From positions 23,089 through 87,088 of the forward strand of contig JACOMS010000001.1 of assembly GCA_014324115.1 (NCBI GenBank): a DNA stretch of 64,000 bases, in the 5' to 3' direction. The DNA is from Hyphomonadaceae bacterium (lineage in GTDB: Bacteria; Pseudomonadota; Alphaproteobacteria; Caulobacterales; Maricaulaceae). Every line of letters begins with the position of its first letter. Position 1 is the first letter of the stretch. Below, piece by piece: positions 20,836-29,500 of this stretch. The notes below the pieces were generated by a model. That model was not told where the DNA came from, did no database searches, and worked only from the letters and a program-made list of their open reading frames with translations. A program made the translations under genes and the position numbers.

Positions 20836-22221
20836 ATGGCAGATCAGTATGACGTAATAATTATCGGCGGCGGACCGGGAGGCTATAACGGGGCCATTCG
20901 CGCCGGGCAGCTGGGCCTGAAGGTCGCTTGTGTCGAGAAACGCAAAACCCTCGGCGGCACCTGCCTGAATGTCGGCTGCATCCCGTCCAAGGCGCTACTC
21001 CACGCCACTGAACTCTATGAAACCGCTGAAAAAGATTTCGGGGGTATGGGAATGAAGGCGTCAGTTACATTCGACCTGCCGAAAATGATGGAAGCCAAGT
21101 CCAGGACCGTATCCGGACTCACGGATGGCGTGAAGTTTCTGTTCAGGAAAAACAAAGTCGACCATATGGAAGGCACCGGCAGAATTGTTGATGCCAATAC
21201 GGTCGATGTTGACGGCAAACAGCTCAAAACCGGAAACATTGTCATCGCAACAGGCTCGGAGGTCGCCCCGCTACCCGGTGTAGAGATCGATGAAGAGCGT
21301 ATTGTCTCGTCCACAGGTGCGCTGGAACTCCATGAGGTTCCCGGCAAAATGATTGTGATTGGCGGCGGTGTTATCGGACTTGAGCTCGGCTCCGTCTGGC
21401 GACGCTTGGGGGCCGAGGTGACGGTCGTGGAATTCCTCGACCATATTCTGCCGGGTATGGATGGCGAAGTGCAGAAACAGGCCATGCGTATCTTCAGGAA
21501 GCAGGGCATGAAGTTCAAGGTTGGCCATAAAGTGACAGGTATTGAGAAGCTGAACACCGGTCTGAAAGTTTTTTGCGAACCGTCCGGAGGCGGCAGGGCG
21601 GATACGATGGACGCCGATGTTGTGCTGGTCTGTATCGGCCGTCGCCCCTACACGAACGGCCTGGGTCTGGATGCAATCGGCGTGAAAACCGACAAACGCG
21701 GCTTTATCGAAACCGATCATTTCAAGACCAATATCGACGGTATCTACGCCATTGGTGATTGCACTCACGGTCCCATGCTGGCGCACAAGGCCGAGGATGA
21801 AGGGGTGGCTGTGATGGAAATCATCGCGGGAAAAGCCGGGCATGTGAACTACGGTGTCATTCCGGGCGTAGTCTATACCAAGCCTGAAATCGCGTTTGTG
21901 GGTAAGACCGAGGAAGAACTAAAGCAGGCTGGAATTAAATACAAATCGGGGAAATTCCCTTTTACGGCCAATTCCCGGGCGCGTGTCAATCACGAAATGG
22001 ACGGCTTTTTCAAAATTCTGGCCCATGCCGAAACGGATGAAATCCTCGGTGCGCATATGGTCGCGGTCGGGGCCGGAGATATGATTCACGAAGTTTGTGT
22101 TGCCATGGAATTCCGCGCCGCCAGTGAGGATATTGCCCGCACCTGCCACGCCCACCCGACGATGAGTGAAGCTGTCCGCCAGGCCTCCATGGGCGTTGAA
22201 GGTTGGACCATGCAAATGTAA
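20836..22221 (+). CDS. lpdA: dihydrolipoyl dehydrogenase
   Basis: GGGPGGYNGAIRAGQLG; GGTCLNVGCIPSKALLHATE; CHAHPTMSEAVRQA. Confidence 0.97.
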   Translation: MADQYDVIIIGGGPGGYNGAIRAGQLGLKVACVEKRKTLGGTCLNVGCIPSKALLHATELYETAEKDFGGMGMKASVTFDLPKMMEAKSRTVSGLTDGVKFLFRKNKVDHMEGTGRIVDANTVDVDGKQLKTGNIVIATGSEVAPLPGVEIDEERIVSSTGALELHEVPGKMIVIGGGVIGLELGSVWRRLGAEVTVVEFLDHILPGMDGEVQKQAMRIFRKQGMKFKVGHKVTGIEKLNTGLKVFCEPSGGGRADTMDADVVLVCIGRRPYTNGLGLDAIGVKTDKRGFIETDHFKTNIDGIYAIGDCTHGPMLAHKAEDEGVAVMEIIAGKAGHVNYGVIPGVVYTKPEIAFVGKTEEELKQAGIKYKSGKFPFTANSRARVNHEMDGFFKILAHAETDEILGAHMVAVGAGDMIHEVCVAMEFRAASEDIARTCHAHPTMSEAVRQASMGVEGWTMQM

Positions 22222-22314
22222 TTTGGGCGGAGGTTCGAAAACGACATCGTGAGCCCGCAGTGTGCCGACGCGGTTGGCGCAATCGCGGTCCTTGCAGCCC
22301 ATCTGGTCGTGCGA

Positions 22315-23244
22315 CTAGCCTCGCGGGTGTGCCGCCTTGTGCACACGGCGCAGGGTGCCCGCATCGACGTCCGTATATCTCTGCGTCGTTGACAGGCTTT
22401 CGTGACCGAGGAGTTGCTGGATTGTACGCAGGTCACCTCCACCCGAGAGGAGATGTGTGGCAAAACTGTGCCGGAGCGCATGCGGTGTCGCACTGTCCGG
22501 CAGGCCGAGATAGTCGCGCATGATCTGCATGTCTTTTTGCACGTGTCGGGCTGATAATTCACCGCCGCGGATGGCGCGGAAGATACTTTCACCGTCCGCA
22601 ATAACATGAGGATTGAGGGATAAATAATGCTCAACCGCCTGCCTGACCTGCGGCAGGACAGGAACAAGACGGGATTTGTTACCTTTACCCGTAATCACGA
22701 GGCGATCCGACAGGGGCATATCGTCGGTGGTCAGGGATAATGCTTCCGAAATGCGCAAACCTGCCCCGTAGAGCAGCATCATGACCGCCCTGTTTCGAGC
22801 AAGTACCCATGGCCGTTCATCTGTCGCTGAACCTGCCGCCACCATTTCCGTGGCGCCGGAGATTGATAGCGGTTTCGGGATGGGCGCTTTGGCTTTGGGG
22901 GCCCGAATCTGCGCAAGGACCGGATTGTTGACGTCCCAGCGTCTGTCCATATAACGAAAAAATGTCCGCAAAGCCGAGAGGGTTCGGGCTATGGATGCGT
23001 TAGACAGAGACGAGTCCCGCCGCCGCAAATGGGCCAGAAATGCTCGAAAATCCCTGACTTGGAGGGTTTGAAAGTCGATCAGTTTCGGCGGTTTTCCGAT
23101 ATGCTCGCCTGTAAACGTGATAAAGCCGCGGATATCCCGTCCGTAAGCCTCAACGGTTCGTTCCGATAAACGCCGTTCACCGGACAGGTGTTCACAAAAC
23201 ATGCAAAGCGCATCCTTTGCCAAGGGTTGATCACTGCAGGACAT
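22315..23244 (-). CDS. xerC: tyrosine recombinase XerC
   Basis: LLYGAGLRISEALSL; TPHALRHSFATHLLSGGGDLRTIQQLLGHESLSTTQRYTDVD; start MSCSDQPLAK at 23244 preferred. Confidence 0.92.
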   Translation of the reverse strand: MSCSDQPLAKDALCMFCEHLSGERRLSERTVEAYGRDIRGFITFTGEHIGKPPKLIDFQTLQVRDFRAFLAHLRRRDSSLSNASIARTLSALRTFFRYMDRRWDVNNPVLAQIRAPKAKAPIPKPLSISGATEMVAAGSATDERPWVLARNRAVMMLLYGAGLRISEALSLTTDDMPLSDRLVITGKGNKSRLVPVLPQVRQAVEHYLSLNPHVIADGESIFRAIRGGELSARHVQKDMQIMRDYLGLPDSATPHALRHSFATHLLSGGGDLRTIQQLLGHESLSTTQRYTDVDAGTLRRVHKAAHPRG

Positions 23245-23267
23245 GGATGAAATCTGGCAGCCCATTG

Positions 23268-23297
23268 TTAAGAAAGTCTTGATTAAGAAAGTCTTGG
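23268..23297. repeat. 15-bp tandem duplication upstream of xerC
   Basis: TTAAGAAAGTCTTGA / TTAAGAAAGTCTTGG. Confidence 0.85.
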
Positions 23298-23435
23298 CAG
23301 TGTCTAGCCGGTGTCTGCGTAAAATTATGCACATGCTCTGACTTCAGAATCCCGATGAATGCGTCGTGCTCTTCCTTTTGTAATTTTAACGCGGCATCAC
23401 TGGCAAATGTGTGCGTTGATGTATAACTGACCCGT

Positions 23436-23996
23436 ATGAAAGACTGGCTTTTTTATCCCGTGTGTACGCTTGTTGTCGGGGCGATAATCGTCTTTGCCAT
23501 GTCCTTTTCCACAGAGTATGATGTCGACCCTTCGGGCGGTTTGGTGGTTGAAGGTGAAGCGCTGCGAAACCTGACAGCGGCGCCGGGTACATTGATTGAG
23601 CTTGATAGCGACCTGTCGGGTTCTGATGTGTATGCCGTCATGTCGGCCAATGCGCGCAAGGAAGATGCCCCCTCCGCCGGAATATTTGTGGCTTTGTCAC
23701 CGGGTTACCAAAAGGTGTTTTTTGGCCATCCTGTGCGGTTTTCCGTTGAGGCGCGGTCGGGAACCGACAATGGATCGGACAGTTTCGAATTCGCATTTTT
23801 CTCCCCGAAATCCGCATCGGGCTGGCGCAAATTTGAGCTTACAGATGAGTTCAAGCGTTACGGGTTCGAATTTACCCCCGAAAATATTCAAATTGATTAT
23901 CGCGGGGCCTATTTCGGCATCTGGCCGGATGAAACCGGGGACGGCCGCACGGTTCACGTCCGGCGCATGTGGATTGAGCGGATTAATCCTGAATAG
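23436..23996 (+). CDS. membrane-anchored hypothetical protein
   Basis: N-terminal TM (WLFYPVCTLVVGAIIVFAMSF) plus soluble domain, possibly beta-rich. Confidence 0.75.
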   Translation: MKDWLFYPVCTLVVGAIIVFAMSFSTEYDVDPSGGLVVEGEALRNLTAAPGTLIELDSDLSGSDVYAVMSANARKEDAPSAGIFVALSPGYQKVFFGHPVRFSVEARSGTDNGSDSFEFAFFSPKSASGWRKFELTDEFKRYGFEFTPENIQIDYRGAYFGIWPDETGDGRTVHVRRMWIERINPE

Positions 23997-25101
23997 TGGC
24001 GATGCGGTCGACCTCGGCAATCATGCAGATGATGTGATAGAGCGTGCTGGTCGGAATTGTTGTAGCGATATTTGCGTTGCAGGCATCAAGCTGATCATTC
24101 CAGCAGCCTCCCGGCATCAGGTAGTGGGCCATCAGACCGTCGATTAATGCTGCCGCAGCGTCAACGGCTCCCTTGATCCCGCGTTCGCCCTGCGCCAGAT
24201 GGGCTTTGACGAGTTCCGTCTGGCACCACAATCGACGTGTCCGCCGTCGAACTTCACCGGATACACCCTCCTCGTCATACAGGAAAAAATCCGGACCCTT
24301 GAGGACGCGGTCATATAGGGTGTTGGCATAAAAAGATGTGTCTGTTCCGGTCTGTCGCTCATATTGCCACAGCAGCCAGACCCATTCCGCCATATGGCCC
24401 GGCTCGACCGTGTCGCCTTTTTCGCCATCGGCAATGGTCCAGTCATCACCAAAGAATTCACGGATAATGTGGTGTCTGGCGTCAAAGAAACAGTTTTGAA
24501 AAAGCCCGAACACGTGATCGGCCATGTTTCGCCAGATACGAGTCTCCGGGATTTTCATCCATACCAGCGAGGTTTCGAACAGGTGCATATGCGGGTTTTG
24601 CCGCCGGGGAAGGGTAACAGGCCGCCCCTCGACCCAGCCTCCGTATGGAGACGCCCATTTATTGAGCAAGGTCAAAATATCACTTGATACGGGTTCTGCA
24701 TCATCCACATGCTCTTTTGCAAAGGCCGCGGACAACAGGTAAAAGGCATGGTCGTAGAGATCGCGGCGTTCATCATTGACGCTGTAATCCGGGTTCAGGA
24801 GATGAATAAACCCGTCCTCGCCGTCCGGCATATACCCGATCCGAAGCATGGCGTCCCATGTTTTGCGGACAATATCCGCCGCGTCATACCAGCCTAGTTG
24901 TGTCGCAAGACCATAAGTGTAGATCTGACGCGCTTGAACCCGTAACCTGCGAACGGCGTTAACGGCAGGTGTGCAATCATGGTTGAGATATTCGTAAAAC
25001 AGTCCTTGATCATCGCGAGCGTTTTCAGCCCAAAACGGCAGCGCCGCATCAATCAACCAGGATTTCAGGTGTTGGGCCTGTGATGTCAGAGGGTGTGGCA
25101 T
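23983..25101 (-). CDS. AGE family epimerase/isomerase (N-acylglucosamine 2-epimerase or mannose isomerase type)
   Basis: QARQIYTYGLATQLGW; PHMHLFETSLVW; FFGDDWTIADGEKGDTVEPGHMAEWVWLLW. Confidence 0.9.
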   Translation of the reverse strand: MPHPLTSQAQHLKSWLIDAALPFWAENARDDQGLFYEYLNHDCTPAVNAVRRLRVQARQIYTYGLATQLGWYDAADIVRKTWDAMLRIGYMPDGEDGFIHLLNPDYSVNDERRDLYDHAFYLLSAAFAKEHVDDAEPVSSDILTLLNKWASPYGGWVEGRPVTLPRRQNPHMHLFETSLVWMKIPETRIWRNMADHVFGLFQNCFFDARHHIIREFFGDDWTIADGEKGDTVEPGHMAEWVWLLWQYERQTGTDTSFYANTLYDRVLKGPDFFLYDEEGVSGEVRRRTRRLWCQTELVKAHLAQGERGIKGAVDAAAALIDGLMAHYLMPGGCWNDQLDACNANIATTIPTSTLYHIICMIAEVDRIATIQD

Positions 25102-25111
25102 GACGCCTCTA

Positions 25112-25987
25112 TCAGGCCTGTTGGAGGCGTTTCAAAAGCGCACGGGCTTCCTCGCCGATTTCCGGATGGTCAATGGCGAAGGCGACATTGGCTTCAAAAT
25201 AGCCATATTTCGACCCGCAGTCATAATCCTGCCCGTCATACTTCAAAGCGTGGAAAGTCTGTTGTTTCATCAGGCGGGTCATGGCGTCTGTAAGTTGAAT
25301 TTCTCCACTGGCCCCTGCGGCCTGGTCAGAGAGAAGCTTCATCACCTCGGGTTGTAGAATATAGCGCCCCGTGATTTTCAGGTTGGAAGGGGCCCTGTCA
25401 GTGGGCGGCTTCTCAACCATGGCGGACATTTCAACAAGATTGCCGTCGGCCCGTCCCTTCGGCGCAATCACGCCGTAGGACGAGATTCGCTCCATCGGCA
25501 CTTCGTCCACGGCAACGATGTTACCGCCGACTCTCTCATAAGCCTCAACCATCTGCGCAAGGCAGCTTTTCTCGGCTTTTACGAGGACATCCGGCAACAA
25601 AATCGCGAATGGCTCATTCCCGATTACGTCACGGGCACACCAGATCGCATGTCCCAATCCCAGCGGGCTTTGCTGGCGCACAAAGCTGGTTGACCCGGCT
25701 TCGGGGAGTTCCGAGGTGATACGATCAAGAAGCCCGGTCTTATTCCTGTCGCGAAGTGTCGCCTCAAGCTCGTAGGCCCGGTCAAAATAATCCTCAATCG
25801 AGCCTTTATTTCGACCTGTAACAAAGACAATATGCTCAATCCCGGCTTCGCAGGCCTCATCAACCACATATTGCAGAGCGGGGCGATCAACCACCGGCAT
25901 CATTTCTTTCGGGGTGGATTTTGTGGCCGGCAGGACGCGCGTGCCAAGTCCGGCAACAGGGAGTACAGCTTTACGGATTTTCTTCAT
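25112..25987 (-). CDS. galU: UTP-glucose-1-phosphate uridylyltransferase
   Basis: KAVLPVAGLGTRVLPATKSTPKEMMPVVDRPALQYVVDEA; ATLRDRNKTGLL. Confidence 0.96.
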   Translation of the reverse strand: MKKIRKAVLPVAGLGTRVLPATKSTPKEMMPVVDRPALQYVVDEACEAGIEHIVFVTGRNKGSIEDYFDRAYELEATLRDRNKTGLLDRITSELPEAGSTSFVRQQSPLGLGHAIWCARDVIGNEPFAILLPDVLVKAEKSCLAQMVEAYERVGGNIVAVDEVPMERISSYGVIAPKGRADGNLVEMSAMVEKPPTDRAPSNLKITGRYILQPEVMKLLSDQAAGASGEIQLTDAMTRLMKQQTFHALKYDGQDYDCGSKYGYFEANVAFAIDHPEIGEEARALLKRLQQA

Positions 25988-26117
25988 CGTTTTTTCGGAT
26001 GTATTCGACCTTAACGGGCTAGACTTGGACCGGTCACCACTCTCCGCTATTTTGCAGGTTTTGTAAAGGGTCAGGGGTTGGGTGGATGACTCTGACAGGT
26101 AATACCCGTCAATTAGT

Positions 26118-26337
26118 TACGGCGAGCAACCTCTGAAACTGTCTTGAGGATCAGTTCCGCCTCGACTTTCTCCCGCGTGATGTAAACGCACTGCCAATCA
26201 ATCAGCACCCGCTCCGGGAGCAAATTCATAAACAAAGTCCATGTAAGCCTCCGGTCCGGTGCCATTTCTGAAGCCGGTCACACTCCATATAAACAGGAAC
26301 AGAAAATTCCCATCTCCGCGTTTTTGCAACGGTTTTG
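26118..26337 (-). mobile_element. internally deleted relic of the same IS as the 1.7-kb element
   Basis: On the minus strand, transposase 5' sequence (TGGCACCGGACCGGAGGCTTACATGGACTTTGTTTATG) joins transposase 3' sequence (TACATCACGCGGGAGAAAGTCGAGGCGGAACTGATCCTCAAG); TIR-like end AAAACCGTTGCAAAAACGCGG. Confidence 0.7.
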
Positions 26338-26510
26338 CCAACAGGCTTGCGCGGCGGTTTTATGTTCCATGAAAAAAAATCCATATATTTTGAAAATAGG
26401 TGTTGACCGCGCACGCTGCATGTCCGATATGGCGACGGTCAGCGGCTTGAGTCGGCGAGGTTTGTGTTGCTGCGAACAGAAACATTATTCCATACAGTGA
26501 GGGAAACCTG

Positions 26511-29500
26511 ATGAAAAAAGTAATTCGGAACATTATGGCGGCATCGGTTGCCGGTTTGGCCCTGGCCGCCTGTAGCGACAGTGACGACGACGTCGTTACG
26601 CCACCGCCTCCCCCGCCGCCTCCCCCGGCCGATACGGCTATGCCTGCGGTGAGCTTCAGTCCGGCGACGCTGACCGTAGATTCCGGCGGTACGGGGTCAT
26701 CAACCCTCGCCGCGACGGATAATGTGGGTGTTACAACCGGACCCACGGTGACATGTGATCAGGGTACCTTTGCTGACGATACCTACACCGCGCCTGTGGT
26801 CAGTGCCGATACCATGGCGACGTGTACCGCGACGGCTTCCGATGCTGCCAACAATGAAGGTACCGGCACGCTCACAATTTCCATCACCAGGGAAATGACA
26901 GCGCCGGTTGTCGCCTTCAGCCCGGATGCCCTTGTTGACGTGGCCTCCGGCGCGACGGTGGAATTGACAGTCACCGCCATGGATGATGTGGATGGTGACC
27001 TCGTCCCCGAGGTGACGTGTAAGTACGGTTCCTTTGACAGTGATAACAACACCTACACTGCGCCTGTGTTAAGTGCTGATACCGATGATGTGACGTGTAC
27101 CGCGACGGCAACTGACGCGGCCGGCAATGCAGGCACCGCCACAATCACGATTTCCGTTGCCGCGGAAACAGAACCGCCGGTTATCACCTTCACTCCTGCG
27201 ACTCTTGACGTGGCCTCCGGCGCGACGGGTATGTCAACCCTCGCTGCGACGGATAATCTGGATGATACGGTCGCCCCCGAGGTGACGTGTGATGCGGGTT
27301 CTTTTGCCGACAACACTTACACCGCGCCTGTGGTCAGTGTGGATACCGAGGCAACGTGTACCGCGATGGCAACTGACGCGGCCGGGAATGAAGGCGAAGC
27401 CGAACTCACAATTTCCGTCGCCAGGGAGATGACAGCGCCGGAAGTCGCCTTCGAACCGAACAGTGTTCCCGTGCAATCCGGCGAGACGGTTTCGGTGACA
27501 CTCACCGCGACGGATGATGTGGATGGTACGGTTGTCCCCACGGTGACGTGTACGAACGGTTCGTTTGATGTGGATGCCGGTACCTACACCGCACCTGACC
27601 TCAGTGCTGTTACCACGGCGACGTGTACCGCGACGGCCACTGACGCGGCCGGGAATGAAAGCGCCGCCGCCACGCTCTCGGTTATCATTGCCGCGGAAAC
27701 AACACCGCCGGTTATCACCTTCAGCCGGGATACTCTCGGCAGTGTGGCCTCCGGCGCGACGGCGGCGTTGACAGTCACCGCGACGGATAATGTGGATGGT
27801 GAGCTCGTCCCCGTGGTGACGTGTGATGCGGGTTCCTTTAATCTGGAGACCAACACCTACACTGCGCCTGTCGTCAGTGTGGATACCGAGGTGACCTGTA
27901 CCGCGACGGCAACTGACGCGGTCGGCAATGAAGGCACCGGGACACTCACATTTACTGTCGCCGCGGAAACGACGCAACCGGTCGTCACCTTCGAAGAACC
28001 GGTCCTTGTCCTGGCTTCCGGTGGAACGGATGTGTCGGTGGTCACGGTAACGGATAATGTGGATGGTATGATCGTCCCCGTGGTGACGTGTGATGGGGGC
28101 GGTTCCTTTAACGTGGAGACCAACACCTACACCGCACCTGACCTCAGTGCCGATTCCACGTTGACGTGTACCGCGACGGCAACTGACGCGGCCGGCAATG
28201 CAGGCACCGCCACGCTTAGAATTACCGTTGCCAGGGAACTGGTACGGCCGGTTGTATCCTTCGCCCCGGCGACCCTTGAAGTGGCCTCCGGCGCGACGGC
28301 TACGTCAATCCTTGCAGTGCAGGATAATGTGTCTATTGTTCCGGGAAGCGCCGCTGTGACGTGTGATCGGGGTCGCGTTGAACGGAGTGACTTTAGTCCG
28401 GATCCGGATAACGATAATCCGGATGTCGAAGCCTACGTCGCCACCATCACCTACAGCGCGCCCGTATTGAGTGCTGATGCCATGGCCACGTGTACCGCGA
28501 CGGTTTCTGATGGTGCCGGGAATACGGGCACCGGAACGCTCGCGATTTCCATCGCCAGGGAGACAGAGCCGCCGACGGTCACTTTCAGCCCGGATACCCT
28601 GACTGTGGATTCGGGCGGGGCGGTTGTGTCAACCCTCACCGCGATGGATAATCTGGATAGTGTGGTCGTCCCCGTGGTGACGTGTACGGATGGCGGTTCC
28701 TTTGCGAACGGCACCTATACCGCACCTCTCGTCAATGCTGATACGGAGGTGACGTGTACCGCGACGGCGACTGACGCGGCCGGGAATGAGGGCACCGCCA
28801 CACTCACAGTTTCCGTCGCCAGGGAAACAATGCCGCCGGTTATCACCTTCAGCCCGGACCTCCTTGAGGTGCTGTCGGGCATGACGGTGGAGAATGTGAC
28901 GGTCACGGCGAGAGACCCTGACGGCACGGAGGATGGTGACAAGGGGGTTGTGGAAACAGGAGCGGGCCGCCTCACGGTGGAATGTGATCAGGAGGGTTTC
29001 CTCAACACCAATACCAACACCTACACAGCGCCTGTCGTCAATGCTCCTACCACGGCGACGTGTACGGCGACGGTAACTGATCTTGCCGGGAATGAGGGCA
29101 CAGCCACACTCACAGTTCTCATCACGCTGACCTCTCCTCCCACTCCTCCCACTCCTCCCTCTCCCGACTCCTATGTTCGGAACATTTCTCCAGATCCGGT
29201 GTATTTCTTTGTCAGGGGTAGCGTGGTCTCCTCTGGTTTTTACGACGAGTTGAGACCAGGACAGACCTTGACCCCGGTGCAGGTCAGTGCGAGTAGAGAT
29301 GATCTTGTGCTGATCCGTGGTGCTGATGGGGCGGTTGCTCCCCCGCAGGTTGAGTGCACCAATGGCGGCAGGTTTCGGGGAACCACTTTTATTGCGCCGA
29401 GAGTCACTGAAACCACATACAGTGTCTGTACTGCGACGACTCCCGCAATTGGCGGTGTTTCCCGTGAGGCTACGCTTGTATTTGAGATCACTCCCGCCCC

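Noticed and set aside
27234-27977. Minus-strand ORFs across the Ig-repeat array
   Set aside because: Repeat-driven open antisense frames; plus-strand lipoprotein is clearly the coding strand
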